A DNA stretch of 64,000 bases from VAZQ01 sp963725185 (GCA_963725185.1 CAVRXO010000006.1:806001-870000), one strand, 5' to 3'; counted from the first letter of the stretch, positions 1 through 10,112 are shown. Program-made: numbers and translations. Notes: generated from the letters alone by a model not told the origin.

Positions 1-299
1 TCGCCCGCGCGCTCCTGCTCAATCCCAAGCTCCTGCTGCTCGACGAGCCTTCGCAAGGCCTTGCGCCGCTGTTGGTGCGCGAGGTGTTCAATGTGATTGC
101 GCGGATGCGCCGGGAGGGGATTTCGATCCTGCTGGTCGAGCAGAACGTGCGCATGGCAGTCGAGATCGCCGACCGCGCCTATGTGCTCGATGACGGTCGC
201 GTGGTGTACGAGGGGCTGGCCGCCGAATTCGCTCGCGACGAGGAGCGGGTGCGCGAATTGGCCGGCGCGAGCTCGAGGCAGTGGGAACCGCGGGCTTAG
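1..299 (+). CDS. Branched-chain amino acid ABC transporter ATPase (LivF-type), C-terminal fragment
   Basis: This is the last 98 codons of a cytoplasmic ABC ATPase whose 5' end lies outside the window. The reading frame opens at base 3. A Walker B segment (LLLLDEPSQGLAP) is followed by the switch-region stretch ILLVEQNV with the Q/H-type contact and by a D-loop-distal ADRAYVLDDGRVV strand. The EPSQGLAP and VEQN wording is typical of the LivF half of Liv/HAAT amino-acid importers, which usually pairs with LivG, LivH and LivM. The short tail after the YVLDDG strand also fits LivF length (about 235 residues). Any Liv partners would be upstream, outside the window. The substrate cannot be read from this piece. 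Confidence 0.85.
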   Translation, partial: ARALLLNPKLLLLDEPSQGLAPLLVREVFNVIARMRREGISILLVEQNVRMAVEIADRAYVLDDGRVVYEGLAAEFARDEERVRELAGASSRQWEPRA

Positions 300-353
300 C
301 AGCCCCCGGACCGTTCGGCTTATATCGCGGCAACGACCATTACGTTTCTCCGT

Positions 354-1157
354 TCAGGCAACGGGCGCGCGCACCCATTTGTCGGTGTCCACCTCCCAGC
401 CGCGTTGCGACAGGTCGCAGCCGTTGCCCTCCAGATCGCGCATGCGGATCTCCGATTGGGTGCGGTGCGCCGGACGCGCCTTGACGGTGGCGCCGCCGCT
501 CGTAACTTTTTCCGCCATGGCCTTGGAGTTGCCGACCAGAAAGCCGAAATGGGCAATGCCGAAGCGCGCCTCGTGCCCCACCTCGTCGTTATAGAAGGTC
601 TGGATCGCCACGTTGCTGTGCCCGTCGCCCACATGCTTGTTGCGATAGCCGGGCCGTTTCATCGATTCCCGGTGGGCCTCGAACAATTCGCGGAACCGGA
701 ACACCTGGCGATAGAAATCGAGCATCAGCTCGGTATCGAGCGCATTGAGCGCGATATGGGCGATGCGGGGAACGCGGGCGGGCGAGGCGGTCAATCCGAA
801 ATGGCGTTGCGACAAGCTCACAGGATTACATTCGGGATCGTGAATGCGCACCTCGCCATGCTGCAGATCGCCGCTTTCGGCGATGACCGTGCCGCGCGGA
901 TTGAACGCGCGGTAGCGGGCGAGCGTCTCCTCCATGCTCTCGACCGCGATCCCCAAATGGTGCAGGCCGCTCTCCATGCGCGGCTCATGCAATTGCGGGC
1001 GCTGATTGAACAAGGTGAGATTGAAGCCGCCGTCCGTGAGGCTGAGGTCGCCTGCTTCGCTGCGGCCGATCTCGTCCATGCCGAAGGAATGGCGGTAAAA
1101 GTCCGCGAGCGTAGCCGGCTGCGTGCACAACAGAGCGAGATAGCGTATCCGCGACAT
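354..1157 (-). CDS. Two-domain VOC (glyoxalase/extradiol dioxygenase-like) protein, 267 aa
   Basis: A cytosolic vicinal-oxygen-chelate protein with two tandem beta-alpha-beta-beta-beta modules, roughly residues 3-115 and 128-265. Both modules start with the usual strand and helix pattern (RIRYLALLCTQPATLADFY and RIAHIALNALDTELMLDFY), where the His or its equivalent binds metal. ATG at 1157 was chosen because AGGAGC lies 6-7 bases upstream; the open frame runs much further 5' but only as antisense of groES. The gene is transcribed divergently from groES, with about 110 bases between its start and the groES promoter. The family includes glyoxalase I, extradiol dioxygenases, epimerases and resistance proteins, and nothing here decides among them. 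Family confident, reaction unknown. Confidence 0.8.
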   Translation of the reverse strand: MSRIRYLALLCTQPATLADFYRHSFGMDEIGRSEAGDLSLTDGGFNLTLFNQRPQLHEPRMESGLHHLGIAVESMEETLARYRAFNPRGTVIAESGDLQHGEVRIHDPECNPVSLSQRHFGLTASPARVPRIAHIALNALDTELMLDFYRQVFRFRELFEAHRESMKRPGYRNKHVGDGHSNVAIQTFYNDEVGHEARFGIAHFGFLVGNSKAMAEKVTSGGATVKARPAHRTQSEIRMRDLEGNGCDLSQRGWEVDTDKWVRAPVA

Positions 1158-1269
1158 TGGCTTGCTCCTGACTGTGCCGCTCTGCCCGGTGCGCGTCCAA
1201 GCGTCCCGCACCCATAGGCACGATTGAAGGCCAAGCGATCCGCGATGCGCAAGCCGAGCCGGCGCAAGC

Positions 1270-1298
1270 TTGACACCAGGAAGCGAAGGACCTATTTC
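1270..1298 (+). promoter_or_regulatory. Sigma70-like promoter of groESL
   Basis: A TTGACA hexamer at 1270-1275 and a TATTTC hexamer at 1293-1298 are separated by 17 bases. Transcription should start near 1304-1306, immediately before the CIRCE inverted repeat, which is the standard arrangement for HrcA control. Confidence 0.7.
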
Positions 1299-1308
1299 CC
1301 GCCAGTTC

Positions 1309-1335
1309 TTAGCACTCGCTAACCGCGAGTGCCAA
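1309..1335 (+). promoter_or_regulatory. CIRCE element (HrcA operator)
   Basis: The sequence is TTAGCACTC, nine spacer bases, then GAGTGCCAA, which matches the CIRCE consensus TTAGCACTC-N9-GAGTGCTAA at all but one position. It lies just downstream of the predicted -10 and 52 bases before the groES ATG. HrcA repressor is known to bind this element and release it on heat shock when GroEL is titrated by unfolded protein. No hrcA gene is in the window. Confidence 0.93.
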
Positions 1336-1386
1336 CGAACCCAGCGCCCATACCAAACCAGCGCCCATACCAAAACAGAGGATGAC

Positions 1387-1683
1387 ATGGCCAAGACGAA
1401 TTTTCGCCCCCTGCATGACCGCGTGGTGGTGCAGCAAATCGAGGCCGAAGAGAAAACCAAAGGCGGCATCATCATTCCCGACACCGCCAAGGAGAAGCCG
1501 CAGGAAGGCAAGATCGTCGCCGTCGGCCCGGGCGGGCGCGACGAGGCCGGCCAGTTGATCAAGCCGGACGTCAAGGTCGGCGACCGCGTGCTGTTTGGCA
1601 AATGGTCGGGCACCGAGGTCAAGATCGACGGCGAGGACCTGCTGATCATGAAAGAGTCCGACATCATGGGCGTCATCGCCTGA
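1387..1683 (+). CDS. groES: Co-chaperonin GroES
   Basis: A 98-residue cytosolic co-chaperonin that caps the GroEL ring. It begins MAKTNFRPLHDRVVVQ and contains the mobile-loop region (EEKTKGGIIIPD) and the C-terminal ILIMKESDIMGVIA-like strand. Length is normal for the family (95-104). ATG 1387 is chosen over the more 5' open frame because homology starts there and the upstream bases carry the CIRCE operator. It is followed by groEL after 100 bases, in the usual groESL operon, under the promoter/CIRCE control annotated just upstream. Confidence 0.97.
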   Translation: MAKTNFRPLHDRVVVQQIEAEEKTKGGIIIPDTAKEKPQEGKIVAVGPGGRDEAGQLIKPDVKVGDRVLFGKWSGTEVKIDGEDLLIMKESDIMGVIA

Positions 1684-1783
1684 GCCGAACCGAAGACCTG
1701 TTCGAGGCCGCAGGGAGGTGCTGAGCCGGGAAATCCCCCGAGCTCGGCATCACGGCGGCAGCATTCAACCGGAGTGACGAAAA

Positions 1784-3415
<1,632 letters not shown>

Positions 3416-3432
3416 CCGACGCCGATCCAAAC

Positions 3433-3505
3433 CTTGTCCCGGGCTTGACCCGGGACCGTTGCAAATTCCGAAGTTGTTACGGTCCCGGCTCAAGGCCGGG
3501 ACAAG
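3433..3505. repeat. REP-like inverted repeat after groEL
   Basis: A 25-base arm at 3433-3457 (starting CTTGTCCCGGGCTTGACCC) is repeated in inverse at 3481-3505, with about three mismatches and a 23-base loop. Each arm is itself palindromic around CCCGGGnnnnnCCCGGG-like cores. Short elements of this wording are dispersed between genes in Bradyrhizobium-type genomes. Sitting just after groEL, it may work as a transcript end or mRNA stabiliser; that role is inferred. Confidence 0.7.
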
Positions 3506-3545
3506 TGCAGAGGGGACGCCGCCGTTGGCTTCCCGGTGAGTCCCA

Positions 3546-4445
3546 ATGGTCGAAACGATGACCGAAAAATATGCCGGAGCGGCGCGGCCGGCGCAGCCGC
3601 CCGCCGAACCGCTCCCGCCCGGAAGCTGCGATTGCCACCTGCATGTCTTCGGCGATCCGGCCAGGTTTCCGGATCGCAACCCCAATCCGGTGCATGCGAG
3701 CCGCGAGGCGTCCTGGGAGGACGCGCTGCGCATGCACGGCGCAGTCGGCTTCGGGCGCGGCGTGTTCGTGCAACCGGCGAATTACACGACCGACCATTCC
3801 TACATCACGGAGGCGCTGCAACGCGTGCCGCGCGGCCGTTATCGCGCCACCGGCATCATCGACGACACCGTTACCGACGCCGAGCTTGAGAACCTGCACG
3901 CGGCCGGCATGCGGGGTGTGCGCTTCAATTTCGTTCGCATGTTCAAGATGGCGCCGAGCCCGCGATTGCTGCAACGCTCGATCGACCGGATTGCCCCATA
4001 CGGTTGGCACATCAAGATCTTTGTCGGCCCGGAAGAGCTCCCCGATAGCATCGAGACATTGCAGCAGATCACCGCGGTTCCGGTGGTGATCGACCACTTG
4101 GCGCGACTCAAGCCCGCCAACGGCGCGCGCAACCCGGCCCACGACCTGGTGCTCGACCTGCTGCGGCGAGAGAACTTCTGGGTCCTGTTGTCCAATGGCG
4201 CGCGCATGTCGAAGGAGACGCGCGGATGGCATGACGTGGTCCCGATCGGACGCGAGCTCTATGCCGCCGCACCCGACCGCTGCCTGTTCGGCACCGACTG
4301 GCCCCATGCCCACAGCCACAACGAAGGCGGCGGGCCGCAGGAGAGCGAGCTGATCGAGCTCATGTACCAGTTCCTGCCGGACGCCAAGGCGCGCCACGCC
4401 GTGCTGGTCGACAACCCGGCCCGGCTGTATGGATTTGATAGGTAG
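3546..4445 (+). CDS. Amidohydrolase family 2 (TIM-barrel metal hydrolase; 2-pyrone-4,6-dicarboxylate lactonase-like)
   Basis: A 299-residue cytosolic hydrolase of the amidohydrolase_2 branch. Visible metal-site signatures are CDCHLHVFG near residue 30 (HxH on strand 1), VIDHLAR near 178 and the late GTDWPHAH near 257 (the conserved Asp on strand 8). This layout is shared by LigI-type 2-pyrone-4,6-dicarboxylate lactonases and other lactone or decarboxylating hydrolases; the substrate cannot be fixed here. A second ATG four codons in (3558) is an alternative start. It stands alone between two intergenic inverted repeats, so no operon context helps. Confidence 0.82.
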   Translation: MVETMTEKYAGAARPAQPPAEPLPPGSCDCHLHVFGDPARFPDRNPNPVHASREASWEDALRMHGAVGFGRGVFVQPANYTTDHSYITEALQRVPRGRYRATGIIDDTVTDAELENLHAAGMRGVRFNFVRMFKMAPSPRLLQRSIDRIAPYGWHIKIFVGPEELPDSIETLQQITAVPVVIDHLARLKPANGARNPAHDLVLDLLRRENFWVLLSNGARMSKETRGWHDVVPIGRELYAAAPDRCLFGTDWPHAHSHNEGGGPQESELIELMYQFLPDAKARHAVLVDNPARLYGFDR

Positions 4446-4519
4446 CGAATGGCGAACAGGGAGTAGCGAATAGGGAAAAAGCCGAGCGGCCTCTCGCTAC
4501 TCGCTATTCGCTCCTACTC
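4442..4519. repeat. Intergenic imperfect inverted repeat (TAGCGAAT-type)
   Basis: Blocks such as GAGTAGCGAATAG and TAGCGAATGGCGAA on the left are matched in inverse by CTCGCTACTCGCTATTCGCT on the right, around an AAAAAGCC centre. The element fills the whole gap between the amidohydrolase and the convergent META-domain gene and touches both stop codons. It could serve as a bidirectional terminator. Similar low-complexity inverted repeats are common between convergent genes in this group. Confidence 0.6.
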
Positions 4520-4940
4520 AATTCGAGCTCAGGTGAAATCGCAGGCTGCGCTCGCCTTGCAGGACCAAGATGTCGTCCTGGCGCCGCCAGCTGACGACCT
4601 GTTGCAGGGCCTCCACAAGATCCTGATCGGCCTGCATGCGCTCGGGATCGCACTGTCTCTGCGTCGGCGCGCCCAGGATGATGGTGATGGTGGCGTCGGC
4701 CACGATCAGTTGCGCCGGCACGGTGTTGCACCACAGATCGATCGAGGCATCGGCCCCGGATTCGATCTGCAGGATGGGGACGCGCTTGGAACCCTTCATC
4801 GGCTTGGCGTCCAGCAACAGCACGCTGTCATACGGAAAGCTGCGGTCGGCCGCGATGCCGGCGGAAACACCGGCCAGGACGATAAGGCCCGCCACCGGCA
4901 CGGCCAAGCGGCCCGCCCAGGTTACCGCAGGAAGATGCAT
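4518..4940 (-). CDS. Secreted META-domain-like protein, 140 aa
   Basis: A small exported protein of unknown role. Residues 1-35 form a signal peptide: two positive charges, a hydrophobic run LAVPVAGLIVLAGVSAGIA, and a likely cut after GIA before ADRSFPYD. The mature part has the LLLDAKPMKGSKRVPILQI and LRFHLSS strands seen in META/HslJ-type domains, which are linked to envelope stress or motility in other bacteria. The start ATG at 4940 follows GGAGC by about 8 bases; the open frame extends further without a better site. Two Cys residues (about 91 and 116) could form a disulfide. Domain call is from pattern only. Confidence 0.65.
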   Translation of the reverse strand: MHLPAVTWAGRLAVPVAGLIVLAGVSAGIAADRSFPYDSVLLLDAKPMKGSKRVPILQIESGADASIDLWCNTVPAQLIVADATITIILGAPTQRQCDPERMQADQDLVEALQQVVSWRRQDDILVLQGERSLRFHLSSN

Positions 4941-5087
4941 GCGATGCTCCAATGGAGATGACGACGAGGCTCGGCTCATACACCGCGCCAAAATCTGGGG
5001 CAATTTCGGCGAGCGAATATGACGACATTCATGACCGGTCTGTGACGATGCCCGACCGGCGGGCGTTATCGGGCATCAGTGCCGTCC

Positions 5088-5126
5088 AAAAAGAAACGGG
5101 CGGCGGCTCGCCTGGAGCCGCCGCCC
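5088..5126 (-). terminator. Rho-independent terminator of the porin gene
   Basis: A perfect 12-bp stem (5098-5109 with 5115-5126, GGGCGGCGGCTC) encloses a 5-base loop. On the minus strand it is followed by GTTTCTTTTT. It lies 29 bases after the porin stop codon in the direction of transcription. Confidence 0.9.
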
Positions 5127-5154
5127 GCCCGAAAGGGCCGATGAAAACGCTGCC

Positions 5155-6159
5155 TTACTTCAGGTTGGCCAGCGTCAGGTCAGACGAGAGCTTGACCACG
5201 AATGTCGAGGCGCACCAGTTGGAGCCAACGCCAGTCGGGTTGATCGCCGAGAAGCTGCCATTGAACCCGGCCGTGTGATCGCTGGTGAAGGCGTTGCAAT
5301 CAGCCTTGCTCAAGCCGCTCCAATAGCCGCGGAAGTCAAGGGTGAACACCTTCCAGGTGAAGCCGAACCCATAGTCCACGTTCCCGAAGCTCGTATACGT
5401 GATGCCGGCAGGGAACAACGCGGTACCATAGAACGGGTCGGAGGTTCCGAGCCACCAGTAGCCGCCATCGACGGAGGCGTAGAAGCCGACGCCGTTGGGC
5501 AACGGCATGGCGGACGGAGCGGTGTACTTGAGGGTGCCGGCCGCATAGGTGCCGTTGGCGCCGGTATTGGAGACCGACGGCGAATAGTACACTTGGCCGC
5601 CGATGGACCATGAATCAGTGATCGTATAGGTGGCCTTGGCGTAGACCTCGTAGAACGAGGCCCAGGCCTTGGCCGCATTGCCGTTAAGCAGCGTGCCTTC
5701 GAAGGTATTGCCCGCACTGAAGGCGCCGCAAGCCGCCGGGCCCGTCATGGTCCCAGCCTGGAAGGTACCGCCGCTGAAGCACTCGCCGCCCGGATAGTAG
5801 TACAGCCATGCGCCGAAATCGAGGGCGAGCTTGTCGAAGGTGGGCCGGATGCCGCCGTAGAAATCGATCTCGGCGGCGGCGTGATTCGGGAAGTCGATGC
5901 TTTCACCGGACAGGCCGACATAGCCCTGCAGCGTGCTGGTGAAGTTGTAACGCGGCTCGAAATAGGTCGCGACCGACGGGCGGTGCGCCGATTGGGTGAT
6001 GCCGCGGAACATGTAGTCCGTCATGATCGCGTCGCCGAAGGCGAGGTCCCATGGGCTCGGCGGCGGCGGCGGCGCCTTGGTGAGCATCTTGAGATCGGCT
6101 GCCAGCGCCGGCGTCGCAAGCGCCATTGCGGCCAAAATCGATAGTACGACCTTCTTCAT
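5155..6159 (-). CDS. TorF-family putative outer-membrane porin, 334 aa
   Basis: An outer-membrane beta-barrel protein. It has a clear signal peptide (MKKVVLSILAAMALATPALA, cut before ADLK), a short Pro-rich linker (PPPPPSPWDL), then alternating aromatic beta strands with the TDYMFRGITQSAHRPSV opening typical of the TorF/gcw_chp family (TIGR02001). The open frame continues 11 codons upstream, but ATG 6159 has AAAGGGG about 7 bases before it and gives the signal peptide at the N-terminus. Four Cys residues could form two disulfides. It stands alone with its own terminator. Substrate specificity of this family is not known. Confidence 0.85.
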   Translation of the reverse strand: MKKVVLSILAAMALATPALAADLKMLTKAPPPPPSPWDLAFGDAIMTDYMFRGITQSAHRPSVATYFEPRYNFTSTLQGYVGLSGESIDFPNHAAAEIDFYGGIRPTFDKLALDFGAWLYYYPGGECFSGGTFQAGTMTGPAACGAFSAGNTFEGTLLNGNAAKAWASFYEVYAKATYTITDSWSIGGQVYYSPSVSNTGANGTYAAGTLKYTAPSAMPLPNGVGFYASVDGGYWWLGTSDPFYGTALFPAGITYTSFGNVDYGFGFTWKVFTLDFRGYWSGLSKADCNAFTSDHTAGFNGSFSAINPTGVGSNWCASTFVVKLSSDLTLANLK

Positions 6160-6192
6160 CTCTAGCCCCTTTCGTCGGTCTGCGCCCTTCAT

Positions 6193-6585
6193 TGGACGCC
6201 CAAGCTTGCCAATTGCGACTTCAAGTCCCCGTTGTCGTCGCGCGACGTACTTCGCATCAGAGCTAACGCCATCCTAAGAAAAACCAGCAAGCAAAATCCA
6301 TCAGCATTTGCCGCATTTTTGTGCTTCCAGCGGTTTTCCCGTTCGAAAGAATCGATGTGTTGTAAAATAAGCACAGGCTCGACGGCGCAGCACCGTCCTG
6401 TCCTTGGAACAGTGCCCTTCCGGCGCAGGGAATCGCGGGTGAGCCAGGTCGGCCGCGGCGAGCCAACTGCGCCCCGTGGTCCCTGATTCGTCCCGGACCG
6501 AGAGATGATTGCCCCCTGACTGAACTCCAGACCGACAGCGCCGAAGCAGCCCGCCGATCATGCCGAGTTAGGTTCATGGCAAAGC
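6193..6585. other. Noncoding stretch, locally AT-rich, upstream of the porin
   Basis: About 390 bases with no gene I can support. The part near 6270-6375 is markedly richer in A+T than the surroundings, as expected of a promoter region for the strongly expressed porin on the minus strand. A 61-codon open frame on the minus strand (6189-6374, GTG start) ends just before the porin start. It has no recognisable domain, and I treat it as a possible leader frame at most. Confidence 0.5.
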
Positions 6586-6612
6586 AGGTCCCGTGCCCCA
6601 GGCACGGGACCT
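6586..6612 (-). terminator. Hairpin after the H1-like gene
   Basis: A perfect 12-bp stem, AGGTCCCGTGCC with its inverse, and a 3-base loop, 24 bases past the stop of the Lys/Ala/Pro-rich gene. Only a weak T run follows on the minus strand, so it may end the transcript inefficiently or act mainly as an RNA 3' end. Confidence 0.55.
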
Positions 6613-6635
6613 TGAAACTGCCATCACGAGGACCG

Positions 6636-7154
6636 CTACGAGTCCCCGTGGCCGCCTTCGCTGCCGCCGCCGGTCGAATGGCCGCCAGCAGGCGCGTTAC
6701 CGCCCATCGGCGCCGGCGAATGTTGTGACGGTGCCGCCGGGCTGTGGGTGCTCCCGGGTGCGGGCGGGCTAGGACGCGGCGCCGGCGGCGGCGTTGGCGC
6801 TGCCGGCCGCGGAGCGGCGGGAGGCGTCGGCGTTGCCGCAGCTGCGGGCTTGGGCGCCGGCTTGGGCGCAGGCGGCGCCATGGGCTTAGGCGCCATGGGC
6901 TTGGGCGCAGGAGCCGGCTTCGCCGCAGCAGCGCTGGGCTTGGGCGCGGGCTTCGCCGCCGCGGCACTGGGCTTGGCAGCCGCTTTGCGCGCCTTTGGCT
7001 TCGCCTTGGCTTTGGCCTTGGCCTTCTTGGCGGCCGGCTTCTTCCCGGCGCTCTTCTTGGCGGCTGCGCGCTTCTTCTTGCGCGCCGGCGCCGTCTTTTT
7101 CGTCTTTTTTGTCGTCTTCGCTTTCTTTGACTTCTTCTTCGCCTTCTTCGCCAT
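6636..7154 (-). CDS. Histone H1-like Lys/Ala/Pro-rich protein, 172 aa
   Basis: A low-complexity basic protein. Residues 1-60 are almost only Lys, Ala and Arg (repeats of KKAKKKSKK and AKAKAKPKARK); residues 60-125 alternate Ala-Pro-Lys (two near-identical SAAAAKPAPKP units and PKPMAPKPMAPP); residues 125-172 are Pro, then Gly/His/Ser. The first part resembles the C-terminal tail of eukaryotic H1 and bacterial AlgP/Hc1-type proteins that coat DNA. The tail resembles a flexible linker. No globular domain is visible. It is a single gene with its own hairpin terminator. DNA binding is inferred from composition only. Confidence 0.65.
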   Translation of the reverse strand: MAKKAKKKSKKAKTTKKTKKTAPARKKKRAAAKKSAGKKPAAKKAKAKAKAKPKARKAAAKPSAAAAKPAPKPSAAAAKPAPAPKPMAPKPMAPPAPKPAPKPAAAATPTPPAAPRPAAPTPPPAPRPSPPAPGSTHSPAAPSQHSPAPMGGNAPAGGHSTGGGSEGGHGDS

Positions 7155-7382
7155 GATCGTCCTCCCGAACGTTTCGGCTCAGATTTCAGTACGACTTTCG
7201 GTCCGACTTAAACGCCCCGGCCGTACAGACATTCGCCGCGCACAGACAGAGGCGCTCCCGCCTCTCCACATCACCAAATCCCGCTGCGCAGGTTGCGGCG
7301 CGCGGCGCGATTTCTGGCGGTCACGCACGATGCATCAAGCTACTTCCGCCAAACCTCGGTTCATACGAAGCCACTGTCCCTT

Positions 7383-8711
7383 CTAAACGAAGCCACTGTC
7401 CCTCAGCGCCTCGGGCCTGTGACCTCCCGTCGCCCAATCGATCAGCTCGACCGTATGGACCACCGGGATCGCCGTGCCCGCCGCGATCTGGGTGATGCAA
7501 CCGATATTGCCGGCGGCGATCACGTCGGGCGCCATCTTCTCGATATTCCCCACTTTGCGATCACGCAACCTCTTCGCGATATCCGGCTGCAAAATGTTGT
7601 AGATGCCGGCCGAGCCGCAGCAAAGATGTCCTTCTGGTACATCTTTGACCACGAATCCCATCTTGCAAAGCAAATCTTTGGGCTGGCGCGCTATTTTCTG
7701 TCCATGCTGCAGCGAACAAGCCGAATGATAGGCGATTATCAGCCTTTCCGATTCGCCCGTTGGGGACAATTCCAGGCCGGCGAGATACTCGCTGATATCG
7801 CGGGCAAGGGCCGAGATCCGCGCCGCCTTGGCCGCATAGGCCGAATCACCCCGCAGCACGAAGCCGTAGTCCTTCACCGTGGTGCCGCAGCCCGAGGCGG
7901 TGACCAGGATGGCGTCGAGGCCGGCGGCGGCGATTTCCTGCGTCCAGGCATCGATATTGGCGCGCGCGGCCGCGAGCGCCTCCTGCTCGCGGCCAAGATG
8001 GTGGACCAGCGAGCCGCAGCAGCCCTGGCCTTGCGCCAGCACGACCTCGATGCCGTGCCGGGTGAGGACCCGGATCGCTGCTTCGTTGATCGAAGGCTTG
8101 ATCACCGGGCTGACGCAGCCAGCCAGGAGGGCGACCCGACCCGCTCGCGCGCCCTGCGCCGCAACCACACGCCGCCCCCGATCCGTCGCGCCTTGACCAG
8201 CCGACCCCACCGGCAACCGCGCCGGGGCGAGCCCCAGCAGGGCGGCGAGAGACTTGAAACCGCAGGCCGCAAGCAGGCGCTCGAACGGCTTCGCCAGACG
8301 CGCCAGGAAGAGCGCCCGGCGCAGCAAGACATCGTCGGGCAGGACACGTGCGAGGATCGCCCGTAGCCAGCGCTCCAGCGGCGGCCGGACGTAAGTCGCC
8401 TCGATCCGGGCGCGGGCATGATCCACCAGGTGCATGTAATGCACCCCTGACGGGCAGGTGGTCATGCAGGCCAGACACGAGAGGCAGCGATCGATGTGCT
8501 TGACCACCTCCGGGCCCGGGAGCCGGTCGTGCTCCAAGAGGTCCTTGATCAGGTAGATGCGGCCGCGCGGGCTGTCGAGCTCGTCGCCATCGAGCACATA
8601 GGTCGGACAGGTCGCGGTGCAAAAGCCGCAATGCACGCAGCTACGCAGGATGCGCTCCGAATCCGCCACTTTCGGATCGGCGAGCTGGGCGAGCGTGAAC
8701 AAGGTTTGCAT
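7383..8711 (-). CDS. glcF: Glycolate oxidase iron-sulfur subunit GlcF
   Basis: A 442-residue electron-transfer subunit of the GlcDEF complex that oxidises glycolate to glyoxylate at the membrane. Two ferredoxin-type 4Fe-4S motifs are visible: C25-x2-C28-x2-C31-x3-C35-P and C76-x2-C79-x2-C82-x3-C86-P. Two CCG-domain motifs of the heterodisulfide-reductase type follow (GQGCCGSLVHH near 230 and GHLCCGSAGIYN near 365). Third gene of glcD-glcE-glcF, 105 bases after glcE. Its partners make the function secure. In a Calvin-cycle organism the complex recycles phosphoglycolate carbon. Confidence 0.95.
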   Translation of the reverse strand: MQTLFTLAQLADPKVADSERILRSCVHCGFCTATCPTYVLDGDELDSPRGRIYLIKDLLEHDRLPGPEVVKHIDRCLSCLACMTTCPSGVHYMHLVDHARARIEATYVRPPLERWLRAILARVLPDDVLLRRALFLARLAKPFERLLAACGFKSLAALLGLAPARLPVGSAGQGATDRGRRVVAAQGARAGRVALLAGCVSPVIKPSINEAAIRVLTRHGIEVVLAQGQGCCGSLVHHLGREQEALAAARANIDAWTQEIAAAGLDAILVTASGCGTTVKDYGFVLRGDSAYAAKAARISALARDISEYLAGLELSPTGESERLIIAYHSACSLQHGQKIARQPKDLLCKMGFVVKDVPEGHLCCGSAGIYNILQPDIAKRLRDRKVGNIEKMAPDVIAAGNIGCITQIAAGTAIPVVHTVELIDWATGGHRPEALRDSGFV

Positions 8712-8816
8712 CGAAAACCTGACCCTCCTGACCCCGGCGGGGCGCCGCGTACGGGCGCCGGCTCGGCCCGATCACGGACCGGCGCCCACAACGGCCACCG
8801 CTGCCGTTGGCCGCAA

Positions 8817-10049
8817 TCAAACCTGCGCCCACATCCGTCCGGGATTGAGCACGCCTTTGGGATCGAAGCCTTGCTTGATCCGCTTCGTCAATGCGGCAAG
8901 GCCGGCTTCCGGCGGCTCGAACACATCGACCGCAGCACGTACCGATGCGGGCGCACGAATGAGCGTCGCGTGGCCGCCGACAGCCCCGACGGCTGCCCTG
9001 ACCAAGCCGGCGGCCGCATCCTCAGCGGCCGGCGTCGCCATCCAGAGCAGTCCTCCGGCCCAGTCATAGACGACCTCGGCCTCGATCTCGCCGGTTACCC
9101 GCGCGGCCAGCGCGTGACCCATGATGGGCGCGGTGGAAATGCGCCACAGGGGCTGATCCCGGCCGGTGCGGCTCGCCGCAAACGCCGCCACGTCGCGGAT
9201 GGCCATCCACAGCCGGCCGGAGCCCTCCTGGTCGATCATTGTGGTCTCGCCATGGGATCGTAGCGCCGCCCGTAGGGCTGCCGTACGGTGCGCCACCGAC
9301 GGCGCCACGCCCTCGAGCCGCATTGCGGTCACGGCGCGCCCTTCCGCCAATGCGAGCCCGGTCGGAAAGCGCGCCGCGGTTGCGGCCGGCAAATGGGCTG
9401 CACCAGAGACCTCGCAGATCGAACCCATGGCGGCCGCCATGGCCCGCATCGCCGCCGCGTCGTCGAGCCCGGACATCACCACCGTCACCTCGGTCTCGGG
9501 CTTTGGCAGCGTCTTCAGGGTGACCTCGGTCAGGACGGCGAGCGTGCCCCAGGAGCCCGCCATCAACTTGCAGAAATCGTAGCCGGTAACGTTCTTGACG
9601 ACCCGGCCACCCGACTTGAAGGCCTCGCCGCGGCCGGATACGGCCGAGAAGCCCAGCAGATGATCGCGCGCAGCACCGGCGACGAGTTGGCGCGGACCGC
9701 ACAGATTCGCCGCAATGGTGCCCCCGATCGTGCCGCTCCCGATCGGGCCGTCCAGGAGCTGCGCGCAATCCATCGGCTCGAATGCCAACCGCTGCTCCTG
9801 GCCGGCAACCAGCGCCTCGATCTCGGCGAGCGGCGTGCCGGCTTTCGCGCTCAACACCAGTTCCTCCGGCTCGTAGAGCGTAACGCCCGACAGAGCCGAC
9901 AGATCCAGCATCAAATCGGCCTGCAGCGGTCGGCCTATCGAGCGCTTCGAGCCATGGCCGAGGATTTCGAGCGCCTTGGCCTCGCCGAGCGCCCATTGCA
10001 CGGCATCCTCGATGTCCTTGGCGTCCCGCGCTTTGAGCGTATCGGTCAT
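8817..10049 (-). CDS. glcE: Glycolate oxidase FAD-binding subunit GlcE
   Basis: A 410-residue subunit with an FAD_binding_4 (PCMH-like) fold. The FAD loop is seen at about residues 100-120 (GSGTIGGTIAANLCGP), followed by GGRVVKNVTGYDFCKLMAGS, the hallmark pocket of GlcE. It is shorter than GlcD because it lacks most of the C-terminal substrate domain, as usual. It lies between glcD and glcF, 63 bases after the glcD stop, and is probably co-transcribed with them from a promoter upstream of glcD. Confidence 0.94.
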   Translation of the reverse strand: MTDTLKARDAKDIEDAVQWALGEAKALEILGHGSKRSIGRPLQADLMLDLSALSGVTLYEPEELVLSAKAGTPLAEIEALVAGQEQRLAFEPMDCAQLLDGPIGSGTIGGTIAANLCGPRQLVAGAARDHLLGFSAVSGRGEAFKSGGRVVKNVTGYDFCKLMAGSWGTLAVLTEVTLKTLPKPETEVTVVMSGLDDAAAMRAMAAAMGSICEVSGAAHLPAATAARFPTGLALAEGRAVTAMRLEGVAPSVAHRTAALRAALRSHGETTMIDQEGSGRLWMAIRDVAAFAASRTGRDQPLWRISTAPIMGHALAARVTGEIEAEVVYDWAGGLLWMATPAAEDAAAGLVRAAVGAVGGHATLIRAPASVRAAVDVFEPPEAGLAALTKRIKQGFDPKGVLNPGRMWAQV

Positions 10050-10112
10050 CTCGTGCGCCCCAGTTCCCCACCCTAACGCTCCTCCGCCCGCTTGCAGGGT
10101 TGCCGGGGAAGC

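Noticed and set aside
6189..6374. 61-codon minus-strand frame upstream of the porin
   Set aside because: No similarity, no clear ribosome site, and it lies in an AT-rich promoter-like region.
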